DNA of 64,000 nucleotides, taken from assembly GCF_033097365.1 (NCBI RefSeq), contig NZ_AP028461.1, positions 9,261,001 through 9,325,000 of the forward strand. Direction: 5' to 3'. Within the stretch, counting starts at the first letter, position 1. The number at the start of each line of letters is the position of its first letter. The notes below the pieces were generated by a model. The model worked only from the letters and a program-made list of their open reading frames with translations. It searched no databases and was not told the DNA's origin. Shown here in pieces: positions 27,850 to 41,275 of this stretch. The stretch is from Actinoplanes sichuanensis (lineage in GTDB: Bacteria; Actinomycetota; Actinomycetes; Mycobacteriales; Micromonosporaceae). Position numbers and translations under genes: made by a program.

Positions 27850-28398
27850 TCAGTCTCCCCAACGGGCCTTCTCCAGCAGGTCGAGCGCCTCGGCGGCGGC
27901 GTCCTCACCGCCGGCTCGCAGCACCCGGGCCGCCTCGTCGATCGTCCCGGTCAGCCGCAGCCACTGCGCCTCACGCTCCCTGGACGCCTCGGCCTGCGAC
28001 TTGAGCTGCTGATTCTTCGTCCACAACTCGACGAAGATGGAGACCTTCGCCCGAAGCACCCACGGGTCGAAGGGCTTGGTGAGGTAGTCGACGGCGCCGA
28101 CGGCGTAGCCGCGCAGGGCGAGCTGCGCGTCCCGGTCGGCAGCGGTCAGGAACAGGATCGGTACGTGCCTGGTGCGCTCCCGGCGCTTGATGTGGCTCGC
28201 CGTCTCGAAACCGTCCATGTTGGGCATGTGCGCGTCCAGCAGGATCACCGCGAAGTCGTCGGTGAGCAGCTGCTTGAGCGCCGCCTCGCCGCTCTCCACG
28301 GCCACCGGCGTCACCGGCAGGCCCTGGAGAATCGCCTCCAGGGCCAGCAGGTTGTCCCGCCGGTCGTCGACCAGTAGCGCCTTGGCACGCTCACCCAC
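27850..28398 (-). CDS. Response regulator with C-terminal coiled coil
   Basis: 182 residues from a GTG start preceded by GAGGTGAG. Receiver domain: acidic pair VDD at 10-12, phosphoacceptor Asp55 in VILLDAHMPNMDG, Thr/Ser and Lys in FLTAADRD and YLTKPFDP. There is no DNA-binding domain; after the receiver comes a helical segment (LWTKNQQLKSQAEASREREAQWL) and a short C-terminus. It lies 61 bases downstream of the large hybrid kinase gene on the same strand and is probably its diffusible phosphotransfer partner. Confidence 0.88.
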   Translation of the reverse strand: MGERAKALLVDDRRDNLLALEAILQGLPVTPVAVESGEAALKQLLTDDFAVILLDAHMPNMDGFETASHIKRRERTRHVPILFLTAADRDAQLALRGYAVGAVDYLTKPFDPWVLRAKVSIFVELWTKNQQLKSQAEASREREAQWLRLTGTIDEAARVLRAGGEDAAAEALDLLEKARWGD

Positions 28399-28459
28399 CC
28401 GTGCTCACCTCACCCACCGGTAGTTTCCCTCCCATGGCGCTACCCCGTTCCGGCCGGTT

Positions 28460-32839
<4,380 letters not shown>

Positions 32840-32952
32840 GTTCGTCCTCACCTGCTGTCTGCTGCCGGGGGCTACTTATCCTCTCTCGCTCGACCGGGTC
32901 AATGCGAGACACGACTTTGTGCATCCACCCTTCGACGGGAGAGGATGCATGG

Positions 32953-34989
32953 GTGCCAGCCGAGGTCGGAACCAGGACGAGCATCCCGTCGGGAGCTCCG
33001 TCCGAAGCGCTGGTGCGCCGGACCAGGTTGCCCAATGATCGACGGACCCCCGCGGCGGCCCGTGCGCTGGTCCGATCGGTGCTGGAGGAGACCGGTCTGG
33101 TCGGCCTGCTCAACGAGGCGCTCCTGCTCACCACCGAGCTGTCCACCAACGCCGTCGTGCACGCCAACACCGAGCTGGAGATAGAGGTCTCGGCCGACCC
33201 GGGCGGGCTCACCGTCACCGTCACCGACTTCGCCTCCGGCCCCGTCGAGCAGCTCACCATCGGCCCCAAGAACGAGAGCTCGGAGATCGGCGAGGTCGCC
33301 GAGCGCGGCCGCGGCCTGCTGCTCGTCGACCATTTCGCCAGCCGCTGGGGCACCGTGCACGAGGGCGACGGCAAAGGCGTCTGGTTCCGGCTCGACCAGC
33401 GTGCCGGCGCCGGCGTCCCGGTGCGGCTGCCGAACGCGTCCGAGACCCCGAGCCTCGGCGCGCTCACCGGACTGCTGCGCAGCGGCACCGATCGGCATTC
33501 CGACGAGGGTCTCGCCGACCTCGCCGCCGACCTTCTCTCCCGCCTGGCGCGCCTCACCGGCGCCGCCGGCGGTGTGATCCGGCTCGACCGGGGCGACGGC
33601 ATGGGACGGCAACTTCTCGGACGGTACGGCCGGGCGCCCCGCGACAACGCGGACACCATCCGGGTGCCCCTGGCCGTCCAGAGGCCGTATGCGGGCGAGC
33701 TCGAACTCGACGCCGCCCCCGAGGGATACGCCCTGGCTCTGGCCACCATGGTCGCCGAGCGGTTCGCGCTGCATCTGGAAAATGACCGGCTCCGCCGCGC
33801 CGACATCCGCCGGCAGACCTGGATCACCTTCCTCGCCGAGGCCAGCGAGTTGCTCGCCCAGTCTCTCGACGTCAACCTGACGATGGCGCTCATCCCGCAG
33901 CTCGTGGTGCCCCGGCTGGGCCAGTGGTGCGCCGTGCACACCACCGACGCGTGGGGCCGCCTGCAGTTGGCGGCGGCCACCCACGCCGACGAGTCCGCGC
34001 TGGCCCAGCTGCACGCGACCCTCGCCGAGCCCGGCCCCGAGGCGCTGCTGGCCCGGCTGGAGGAGTCGTCCCGCCTCGGCACCCAGGTGATGTTCAACTC
34101 GCCGCTGGAGGGTTATGCGGTGCCGCTCGTGGCCCGCGGTGCCCGACTCGGCACGCTCGCCGTCGGGCGGCACCCGAAACATCGGCACGACGCCGACGAG
34201 GTGGCCGTTCTGGAGGATGTGGCCCGCCGGGCGGCGCTCGCCATCGACAACGCGCGCATCCACGACGAGCGGCGCACGGTCGCGCGCACGCTGCAGGCTT
34301 CGCTCCTGCCTCCGGCCCTGCCCCGGGTCGACGGCATCGGTTTCGCCGCCGAGTATGTTCCGACCGGCTCCGAGGTGGGCGGCGACTTCTACGACGTCGT
34401 CCCGTCCGGCGACAACCAGTGGCTGGTCGTGGTCGGCGACGTGTCCGGCAAGGGTGTCCAGGCGGCGACCGTGACCGGCCTGGTCCGCGACGTGATCCGG
34501 ATCCTGGTCGACGACGGGAAAGCCCTCGGCGAGATCCTCTGGCGGGTCAACCGGACACTCGTGCAGCGCGGCGGCGGGCGGTATTGCACGCTCGCGATGG
34601 CCTCGGTGACCAGGCAGGCGACGGGCACGCTCACCGTCTGCCTGCACCTGGCCGGGCACGATCGGGCGGTCCTGGTCCGGGCCGACGGCAAGACGGCGTT
34701 CGTCGGCGAGGGTGGTACAGCTCTCGGCCTGCTGGAGACGATCACCTCGCCGGATGTCACCGTCACGCTCGACTCCGGCGACTCACTGATCTTCTACACC
34801 GACGGGGTCACCGAGCGTCGACGGGGCCGCGAGCTCTTCGGATCGGCCCGGCTCAAGGAGGCGTCGGCCCCGCTGGCCGGCTACCCGGCGGACGTGATGG
34901 CGGCCCGACTCCGTTCCACGACGATCAATTTCTCGGTCGAGGAGCCACGCGACGACATCGCGATCCTGGTCCTCCGCAACGACGCCTGA
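32953..34989 (+). CDS. Three-module partner-switch protein: RsbW-like ATPase, GAF, PP2C/SpoIIE phosphatase
   Basis: About 678 residues from the GTG at 32953, which has GGGAGAGG upstream; ATG 32902 is an in-frame alternative. Module 1 (to about residue 155) is a GHKL ATPase of the anti-sigma kinase type, with LTTELSTNAVVHA (N-box) and ERGRGLLLVDHFASRWG. The middle (about 180-450) has GAF-like segments, including MALIPQLVVPRLGQW and VARRAALAIDNARIH. Module 3 is a SpoIIE/RsbU PP2C phosphatase: LQASLLPPALP, GGDFYDV, VVVGDVSGKG, SLIFYTDGVTE. Kinase and phosphatase in one chain suggest it can both phosphorylate and dephosphorylate STAS antagonists. It diverges from the HAMP-array kinase. Confidence 0.88.
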   Translation: MPAEVGTRTSIPSGAPSEALVRRTRLPNDRRTPAAARALVRSVLEETGLVGLLNEALLLTTELSTNAVVHANTELEIEVSADPGGLTVTVTDFASGPVEQLTIGPKNESSEIGEVAERGRGLLLVDHFASRWGTVHEGDGKGVWFRLDQRAGAGVPVRLPNASETPSLGALTGLLRSGTDRHSDEGLADLAADLLSRLARLTGAAGGVIRLDRGDGMGRQLLGRYGRAPRDNADTIRVPLAVQRPYAGELELDAAPEGYALALATMVAERFALHLENDRLRRADIRRQTWITFLAEASELLAQSLDVNLTMALIPQLVVPRLGQWCAVHTTDAWGRLQLAAATHADESALAQLHATLAEPGPEALLARLEESSRLGTQVMFNSPLEGYAVPLVARGARLGTLAVGRHPKHRHDADEVAVLEDVARRAALAIDNARIHDERRTVARTLQASLLPPALPRVDGIGFAAEYVPTGSEVGGDFYDVVPSGDNQWLVVVGDVSGKGVQAATVTGLVRDVIRILVDDGKALGEILWRVNRTLVQRGGGRYCTLAMASVTRQATGTLTVCLHLAGHDRAVLVRADGKTAFVGEGGTALGLLETITSPDVTVTLDSGDSLIFYTDGVTERRRGRELFGSARLKEASAPLAGYPADVMAARLRSTTINFSVEEPRDDIAILVLRNDA

Positions 34990-35045
34990 CTTGTCGCACC
35001 TTCGAGGCCCTGTTTCTGTCAGACCGTCGTGGCAGGGTTCTGGGC

Positions 35046-35606
35046 ATGAAGACGCAATACTTCACCGCGACGACGATCGACGGTTACATCGCCGACGAGA
35101 ACAATTCGTTGGACTGGCTCTTCGAGGTCGATGACAAAGCCGGCGAAAACCCGTTCGCACCGTTCTTCGAGGGTGTCGGAGCGTTCGCGATGGGCGCCAC
35201 CACATACGAGTGGGTGCTGGCTCATGAAAAGGCGTTGGAGCACCCGTCTTCCTGGTTGGAGCCTTACGGCGACACCCCGGCATGGATTTTCACTCACCGC
35301 GAGCTGCCGGTCATTCCAGGAGCAAATCTTCATTTCGTACGGGGTGACGTCCGCCCGGTCCACGCCGAAATGGTGTCGGCCGCGGCCGGAAAGAACATCT
35401 GGCTGGTCGGCGGCGGCGAGTTGGTCGCCCAATTCGCCGACCAGGGCCTGCTGGACGAGGTGATCCTCGGCGTGGCCCCGGTGACCTTGGGCGCGGGAGC
35501 CCCGGTCCTCCCCCGCCGGATCACGTCCTCCCGATACACCTTGACCAGCACGCGCCAGCTGGGCCAATTCGCCTACCTCACCTACGACGTCCACCCACCG
35601 GCCTAG
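35046..35606 (+). CDS. RibD/dihydrofolate reductase-like protein, copy 1
   Basis: 186 residues from the ATG at 35046. It is a RibD C-terminal/DHFR-fold protein: YFTATTIDGYIADENNSLDWLF at the start, GAFAMGATTYEWVL, the nucleotide-binding GKNIWLVGGGELVAQF, and LDEVILGVAPVTLGAGAPVLP. Such proteins are usually NADPH-dependent reductases of unknown substrate and are not essential folate enzymes. It is closely similar (over half identical by eye) to 36792-37406, and the two are probably a local duplication split by 1.2 kb of repeats. Confidence 0.85.
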   Translation: MKTQYFTATTIDGYIADENNSLDWLFEVDDKAGENPFAPFFEGVGAFAMGATTYEWVLAHEKALEHPSSWLEPYGDTPAWIFTHRELPVIPGANLHFVRGDVRPVHAEMVSAAAGKNIWLVGGGELVAQFADQGLLDEVILGVAPVTLGAGAPVLPRRITSSRYTLTSTRQLGQFAYLTYDVHPPA

Positions 35607-35649
35607 CCCTCACGCCACCCCTCCGTTCCCGCTTCGGCCGCTTCCGCCC

Positions 35650-35985
35650 GGCACCCATCCACGCCAGCCCCAGCCCCAGCCCCATCCGCCACGGCCGCGC
35701 CCACCCGGCACCCATCCACACCCGCCACGGCCGCCTCCACCCGACACCCACACACGCCCGCCACGGCCGCTCCCAACCGGAACCCGCCACGGCTGCTGCC
35801 ACCCGGCGCCCATCCACGCCCGCCACAGCCACTCCCGCCCGACAACCGCCCACGCCCGCGCCAACCGGCACACCCATGACCGACTCCGTCCGGTACCCGC
35901 CATGACCGACTCCGCCCGGCGCCCACACACGCCCGCCACAGCCATTCCCGGCCCACGGCCGCCCACGCCCGACACGCCCGGGCAG
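35650..35985. repeat. Degenerate GC-rich tandem repeats, about 10 units of 27-37 bp
   Basis: Units resemble CCCGGCACCCATCCACGCC followed by CGCCACGGCCGCTC, with many substitutions and small length changes. They abut directly with no unique spacers, so they are not CRISPR. Open frames through them on both strands translate to low-complexity Trp/Arg/Gly or Pro/His runs and look incidental. No gene is seen from 35607 to 36791. Confidence 0.7.
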
Positions 35986-36272
35986 ACCTCGCCACGCCGA
36001 GCCCACTCGACCGAACCACCGCCGTGCCCAGCCGAAACAGCGGCAGCCGCCTCCTGGGCATGATCCGTCGCCACACGGACAGGGTCCCCGTGGCGTCACT
36101 CCTCGGAACGCGACGGATGCAGCCCGACGTCCATGCGTTTGAGCAGTGTGGACGGCAAGGTCACCGACGCCGATCCGAGATGTGAGAGTCGGTCCCGTGG
36201 CCCCGTCCGTTGGAGTACGGTGTGGGACCCCGCAGCCGGAATTCCCCGAGGCCGCGGCGTCGAGCCGGTGAC

Positions 36273-36310
36273 GGTGGCGGGCTGGGTGCGGCAACACCCC
36301 ACCCGCCACC
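36273..36310. repeat. Strong intergenic stem-loop
   Basis: GGTGGCGGGCTGGGTG pairs with CACCCCACCCGCCACC (15 of 16 positions) across a 6-base loop. It has no T-run and lies within the repeat-rich spacer, so it is a structural or REP-like element more than an ordinary terminator. Confidence 0.55.
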
Positions 36311-36474
36311 GGCACCCCCGATTCCTGCTCCCAGCCGGAGTAAGGCGTCTACCCGGCCCGGTTCCGACGCAGCCAGAAAATGTATGGCCGATGCCCACAT
36401 GCCTGATCGACTCGAACAAGCCGCAACCGGCAGTTGCTGCCGGGCAGGCGCCGTCGCCACTAACCGCCCGTGAA

Positions 36475-36660
36475 ATTCGACCGCAGCGAGCGACACCGCC
36501 GACCGACGCGAGACGCGAGATGCTAAGACGACCGCCGACGCCGACCGCAGCGACCGACACTGCCGGCCGCCGCGCCTGAGACCACCGGACGCAGCGACTG
36601 GCACTGCCGGGCGAGACAGCCGCCGGCGCCCTCCGCAACGACCGACATCGGGCGGGACAG
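36475..36660. repeat. Second degenerate repeat patch in the same spacer
   Basis: Loose copies of CGACCGCAGCGACCGACACTGCCGGC, about five, with variable spacing. Composition differs from the 35650 patch (AC/GA-rich), suggesting a separate expansion. I see no coding signal here. Confidence 0.5.
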
Positions 36661-36791
36661 CTAACGGCATCGACTGAAATGGCCGCTCTCGCCGGATGAG
36701 GCGGCCGTTGAGCCGATCCGACCCACAGTGACCGGGCCGGTCCTGATCGATCTGCCCTTTTTGCCAGGCCCGGCGTGGCATGGTGATTGGC

Positions 36792-37406
36792 ATGGCGAAG
36801 ACGCAGTACTACACCGCCACCAGCATCGACGGCTTCATCGCCGACGAGAACAACTCGCTGGACTGGCTCTTCGAGGTCGACGAGGGCACCGACAATCCGT
36901 TCGGTGAGTTCTTCGAGGGTGTCGGCGCGTTCGCCATGGGCGCGACCACCTACGAATGGGTTCTGAAGCACGACAATCTCCTCGAAGAACCGGAGAACTG
37001 GCACGACATGTACGGCGACGTACCGTGCTGGGTCTTCACTCACCGCGATCTGCCGCCGGTGCCGGATGCCAACGTGTTCATGATCAGCGGCGATGTCCGC
37101 CGGGTGCACGAGGCCATGATCGTCGCCGCTCAGGGCAAGAACGTCTGGCTGGCCGGTGGTGGCAATCTGGTGAGCCAGTTCGTCGCGGAGGGCCTGCTCG
37201 ACGAGATCATCCTCGGTATCGCTCCGGCCATTCTCGGCGAGGGAACCCCGATGCTGCGCCGCCGTCTCCTGGTGGACGACCTGATCCTCACCGGTGTCCG
37301 AGAGGTGGGCCAGTTCGCCTACCTGACGTACGCGGTCGGCGACGTCGCCCGGATGGGTCGCCATCTGGCCTCCGAAACCGCAGCGCTGATCCCCGCCCAC
37401 TTCTGA
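36792..37406 (+). CDS. RibD/dihydrofolate reductase-like protein, copy 2
   Basis: 204 residues from the ATG at 36792 (ATGGCGAAGACGCAG); a GTG four codons earlier is possible. Motifs mirror copy 1: YYTATSIDGFIADENNSLDWLF, GAFAMGATTYEWVLKHD, GKNVWLAGGGNLVSQF and LDEIILGIAPAILGEGTPML. It has about 18 extra C-terminal residues (VARMGRHLASETAALIPAHF region). As in copy 1, a patch of degenerate repeats begins a few dozen bases after the stop. Confidence 0.85.
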   Translation: MAKTQYYTATSIDGFIADENNSLDWLFEVDEGTDNPFGEFFEGVGAFAMGATTYEWVLKHDNLLEEPENWHDMYGDVPCWVFTHRDLPPVPDANVFMISGDVRRVHEAMIVAAQGKNVWLAGGGNLVSQFVAEGLLDEIILGIAPAILGEGTPMLRRRLLVDDLILTGVREVGQFAYLTYAVGDVARMGRHLASETAALIPAHF

Positions 37407-37435
37407 CCCGTCGCCGATCGCCGACATCCCGGGGC

Positions 37436-37740
37436 AGACAAAGCCAACCGAGACCCACACCGCAGACCGACAAAGCCACCCGAAACCCGCACCGCGGACC
37501 CACAAAGCCACCTGAGACCCACAGGCGGGCAAAGCCCCCACTCCGCACCGCAGACAGGCGAAGCCACCCGAGACCAGTCGCGGATCGACAACTCCGCCCG
37601 AGACCCGCAGGCGGGCAAAGCCCAAACTCCGCACCGCCGGCAGGCAAAGCCACCCGAGACCACCCGCGGGCCGACAACGCCGCCCGAGACCCACCCGCAG
37701 GCCGACAACGCCGCCCGCGCCCCACCGCGGGCGAGCAACC
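37436..37740. repeat. Degenerate tandem repeats, about 11 units of 27-33 bp
   Basis: Units follow the pattern (G/A)CAAAGCCACCCGAGACC then C(A/G)CACCGCGG with drift, directly abutting. No unique spacers separate them, so a CRISPR array is excluded. Frames on both strands are open but encode only low-complexity Arg/Pro/Gly or Ser/Ala/Gly runs. The gap from 37407 to 37804 holds nothing else that I can see. Confidence 0.7.
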
Positions 37741-37804
37741 CGCCGCCGACACGAGCGCCAGCCGGCCCGATCAGGCCGGCGCCCGAACCCGGCCGCCGCG
37801 GCTG

Positions 37805-38917
37805 TCAGAACAGGTCGTCGGGCGTGGCCATCGGTATGCGGTCGGCCAGGTCGGGTGGGGCCGTCACGATCACGGCACGCCCACGTCGGGCCATCAGCAC
37901 CTGCTCGAGCCCGGCCACGATGTCACCGATCCGGGCTGGGCTCAGGCCCCGCGGCAGGACGGCGTGCACCACACCGGCACCGACCGAGCCACGAACGGCC
38001 ACCGCCGACCCGACGGCGTCGCGCAGAACGAACCCGACCGCATGCAGGTCACGGGAGCGGACTCGGAGACGCAACGCCACATCGGACGGCCGAAACGGAT
38101 AGCTCCCCCACCACTCCGGCGCCTCGGCCCGGATCACCGCGGACGCCCCCATCTCCCGGGCCAGCCGCCCGGCACCGGCCGCGACGAAGCCGGCCGACCC
38201 CTCGAGCAGCATCGCGAACGACCCGGCGCCGACGGCCGGCAGGTCGACCTCGACCGCACTCAACGCGAACTCCTGAGCAACGATCCGGGTCGCCAGCTCA
38301 TTGACCTCGGTCGGCGTGGAAACCTGGCGAACCACCCAGCGCCGGGCCTCCGGCAACTCCTCGACCGGCAGAACCGCCGACGTGATCACCCCGGCGGCCG
38401 GGCTCTCCCACTCGGCGAGGTCGACGATCTCCCCGGCCGGGTCGACGAGCGCGACACTGACGGCCTGCCCGGCCGGCGAGCCGAACCGGTGACGCAACGG
38501 CCCGGACTCGTTGACGGCGAGGACACCACCGATCGTGGCGCCGGGTGACGGCGGGTCGAGGACGAGACGCCGGCCGTGTCGGGCGAGGGCGGACTGCACC
38601 GCATTGACCGGCGTGCCGGCCGCGACGATCGCGGACGAGCCGTCGTGATCCCACATGCCGTGGAGACGAACCGTGTCGATGATGATGTCGAGGCGCTCCG
38701 GCCTCGTACCCCAATCGATTTTGCTGCCTGAACCTCGCGCCCGAACGCCGAGGCCGCGCTCCGCGGCGAGGCGCAGCAACCGGGAGACGGCCTGTGAGGT
38801 GGCCGGTGCGGCGACGTAGTCGGCGTGGCGACCGGCGACCCGATCGTCACCGCGCGCGACGCGTGCAGCGCCGGGGCCGCAGATCTCCACGAGCTCGGCG
38901 AGAAGGGAACCGCTCAC
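37805..38917 (-). CDS. FAD-binding oxidoreductase (GlcE-like glycolate oxidase subunit)
   Basis: 370 residues from the GTG at 38917, which has GGGGAGG 7 bases upstream; ATGs at 38968 and 38959 lack such a site. The N-terminal PCMH-type FAD domain shows YVAAPATSQAVSRLLRLAAE, VRARGSGSKIDWG, IVAAGTPVNAVQSAL and GATIGGVLAVNESGPLRHRFG, the typical FAD-contact segments. The C-terminal half is the small GlcE-like cap. GlcD and GlcF partners are not nearby, so it may act alone or with subunits encoded elsewhere. It diverges from the oligopeptidase gene. Confidence 0.8.
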   Translation of the reverse strand: MSGSLLAELVEICGPGAARVARGDDRVAGRHADYVAAPATSQAVSRLLRLAAERGLGVRARGSGSKIDWGTRPERLDIIIDTVRLHGMWDHDGSSAIVAAGTPVNAVQSALARHGRRLVLDPPSPGATIGGVLAVNESGPLRHRFGSPAGQAVSVALVDPAGEIVDLAEWESPAAGVITSAVLPVEELPEARRWVVRQVSTPTEVNELATRIVAQEFALSAVEVDLPAVGAGSFAMLLEGSAGFVAAGAGRLAREMGASAVIRAEAPEWWGSYPFRPSDVALRLRVRSRDLHAVGFVLRDAVGSAVAVRGSVGAGVVHAVLPRGLSPARIGDIVAGLEQVLMARRGRAVIVTAPPDLADRIPMATPDDLF

Positions 38918-39023
38918 TCCGATGCCTCCCCACAGCGAAGATCGTCCACTCTGGCACATCGTACACATGTTCGAATGACCGAGGTTCGTGTGTCCGGGAA
39001 ATCCGGGCGGTAACGTGTTTCCG

Positions 39024-41087
39024 GTGACGATTGAAGGCCCACCCACCGCTCGCCAGGCGCCGACCGAGCGCACCTTCCACGGCGACACGGTCGTCGACGA
39101 GTTCGCCTGGCTGATGGCCAAGGAGGACCCGGCGACCATCGCTCACCTGGAGGCGGAGAACGCCTGGACAGAGCAGGCGACCGCGCACCTGGCCGGTCTC
39201 CGGGAGACAGTCTTCCAGGAGATCAAGGGCCGCACACAGGAGACCGACCTGTCGGTTCCGAGCCGTAAGGGCGGGTTCTGGTATTACACCCGCACCGAGG
39301 AGGGCAAGCAGTACGGGATCTCCTGTCGGGTGCCGGTGCGCCCGGGCGAGACGGCCCCGCCGATGGACGCCGAGAAACCCGGTGAGGAGATCCTTCTCGA
39401 CGGCAACGAGCTGGCCGAGGGTAAGGACTTCTTCGCGCTCGGCACCTTCGACGTGAGCCCGGACGGCAACTGGCTGGCCTACTCGACCGACTTCGACGGC
39501 GACGAGCGCTTCACCCTGCGGGTGAAGAATCTGGTGACCGGCGAGGTCCTGGCCGACGAGGTGACCGACGTCTTCTACGGCAGCGCCTGGTCGGCCGACG
39601 GGAGCACGCTGTTCTACATCACGGTGGACGAGGCGTGGCGGCCGTACCGGGTGTGGCGTCACACGGTCGGCAGCACCGAGGACACGTTGATCTACGAGGA
39701 GCCGGACGAGCGGTTCTGGGTGGGCGTCGACCTCACGCGCAGTGAGAAGTTCATCGTCATCGACACGCAGAGCAAGATCACTTCTGAGGTACGGGTGATC
39801 CCGGCCGACATTCCAGATGCCGAGCCCGCCCTGATCACCGAGCGTCGGCAGGGTGTCGAGTATTCGATCGAGCACCACGGCCACCGTTTCCTGATCCTGC
39901 ACAACCGGGATGCCGAGGACTTCGCGCTGGCCTGGACCTCGGTGGACAATCCGGGCGAGTGGATCGAGATGATCCCGCACCAGCCCGGCACCCGCCTCGA
40001 GTCGGTCGACGCGTTCTCCCGGCACCTGGTCATCTCGCTGCGGCGGGACGGTCTGACCGGCCTGCGGGTGATCGCCGACGGCAGCACGGCCTCCTACGAC
40101 ATGGAGTTCCCCGAGCCGCTGTACAGCGTGGGCCTGGCCGGCAACCCGGAGTACGAGACGAGTTCCGTCCGGATCTCCTACACCTCGATGATCACGCCAG
40201 ACTCGATCTTCGACGTCGATCTGATCACCCGCTCGATGACGCTGCGTAAGCAGAAGCCGGTGCTCGGCGGCTACCAGGCGGACGACTACGAGCAGTTCCG
40301 CGAGTGGGCGACGGCCCCCGACGGCACCCGTGTGCCGATCTCGATCGTGACGCGCAAGGGTGTGCCGCGGGACGGTTCGGCCCCGGCCCTGCTCTACGGC
40401 TACGGGTCCTACGAGCACTCGATCGACCCGTACTTCTCGATCGCCCGCCTCTCCCTGCTCGACCGCGGTGTCGTCTTCGCGATCGCGCACGTCCGCGGTG
40501 GCGGCGAAATGGGCCGGCAGTGGTATGAGCAGGGCAAAATGCTCGCCAAGCGCAACACCTTCACCGACTTCGTGGCGGCCGCCGAGGCCCTGGTCCGCAG
40601 CCGCTGGACCTCCGCCGACCGTCTGGTGGCCCGCGGCGGCTCAGCCGGTGGCCTGCTCATGGGCGCGATCGCCAACATCGCCCCGGAGGCGTTCGCCGGC
40701 ATCCTCGCCGAGGTCCCCTTCGTCGACCCGCTCACCTCGATCCTCGACCCGTCCCTCCCGCTGACGGTCACCGAGTGGGAGGAGTGGGGCAATCCGATCG
40801 AGTCGGCCGAGATCTACGCCTACATGAAGGCCTACAGCCCGTATGAGAACGTGACCAAGCAGGCGTACCCCCGGATCCTCGCGGTGACCAGCCTGAACGA
40901 CACCCGCGTCCTCTATCACGAACCGGCCAAGTGGATCGCTCGGCTACGTTCCGTGACCCCCGAGGGCCGCTATCTTCTCAAGACCGAGATGGGCGCGGGT
41001 CACGCCGGCCCGAGCGGCCGCTACGACGCCTGGAAGGAAGAGGCCTTCAACATCGCCTGGATCCTGGACGTCCTCCAGCTCGCCTGA
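39024..41087 (+). CDS. ptrB: Oligopeptidase B (S9A prolyl-oligopeptidase family)
   Basis: About 687 residues from the GTG at 39024 (GTG 39015 is also in frame). An N-terminal seven-bladed propeller (about residues 70-400) is followed by an alpha/beta-hydrolase domain. The catalytic Ser is in ARGGSAGGLLMGA, the Asp in TSLNDTRV and the His in GAGHAG. PALLYGYGSYEHSIDP, LSLLDRGVVFAIAHVRGGGEMGRQWYE and PFVDPLTSILDPSLPLTVTEWEEWGNP are hallmark oligopeptidase B blocks. It cuts short peptides after Arg/Lys. No signal peptide is seen, so it is cytosolic. Confidence 0.92.
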   Translation: MTIEGPPTARQAPTERTFHGDTVVDEFAWLMAKEDPATIAHLEAENAWTEQATAHLAGLRETVFQEIKGRTQETDLSVPSRKGGFWYYTRTEEGKQYGISCRVPVRPGETAPPMDAEKPGEEILLDGNELAEGKDFFALGTFDVSPDGNWLAYSTDFDGDERFTLRVKNLVTGEVLADEVTDVFYGSAWSADGSTLFYITVDEAWRPYRVWRHTVGSTEDTLIYEEPDERFWVGVDLTRSEKFIVIDTQSKITSEVRVIPADIPDAEPALITERRQGVEYSIEHHGHRFLILHNRDAEDFALAWTSVDNPGEWIEMIPHQPGTRLESVDAFSRHLVISLRRDGLTGLRVIADGSTASYDMEFPEPLYSVGLAGNPEYETSSVRISYTSMITPDSIFDVDLITRSMTLRKQKPVLGGYQADDYEQFREWATAPDGTRVPISIVTRKGVPRDGSAPALLYGYGSYEHSIDPYFSIARLSLLDRGVVFAIAHVRGGGEMGRQWYEQGKMLAKRNTFTDFVAAAEALVRSRWTSADRLVARGGSAGGLLMGAIANIAPEAFAGILAEVPFVDPLTSILDPSLPLTVTEWEEWGNPIESAEIYAYMKAYSPYENVTKQAYPRILAVTSLNDTRVLYHEPAKWIARLRSVTPEGRYLLKTEMGAGHAGPSGRYDAWKEEAFNIAWILDVLQLA

Positions 41088-41205
41088 CGCCGACCGCCGC
41101 CGCGGCATCCGCACCAGCGGTTGCCGCGGCGTCCCGGTCCGCCGGTTCTTTGCAAACCGACCAGGGGGTACGGCCAGGCCGTCCCGCCGAATCCATCCCG
41201 TCCCG

Positions 41206-41265
41206 GACCTACGAGGCGACGCAGGCGGAACACCGGACCGCGACGCCGGCCTCCGGGCTGTATCC
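41206..41265 (+). repeat. Partial diverged copy of the 5723-5991 element
   Basis: GACCTACGA, GCGACGCAGGCG, CGCGACGC and CTCCGGGCTG followed by ATCC occur in the same order as in the left arm of the palindrome at about 5727-5803, with internal deletions. It lies between the stops of two convergent genes, and the facing arm is not recognisable here. Confidence 0.5.
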
Positions 41266-41275
41266 GAACACCGGC

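Noticed and set aside
36096..37694. 532-residue minus-strand frame spanning the second RibD-like gene
   Set aside because: It is antisense to a well-supported gene and runs through repeat patches; the translation is low complexity at both ends.
37436..37740. Repeat patch considered as a CRISPR array
   Set aside because: Units abut and drift in sequence, no constant repeat alternates with unique spacers, and no cas genes are present.
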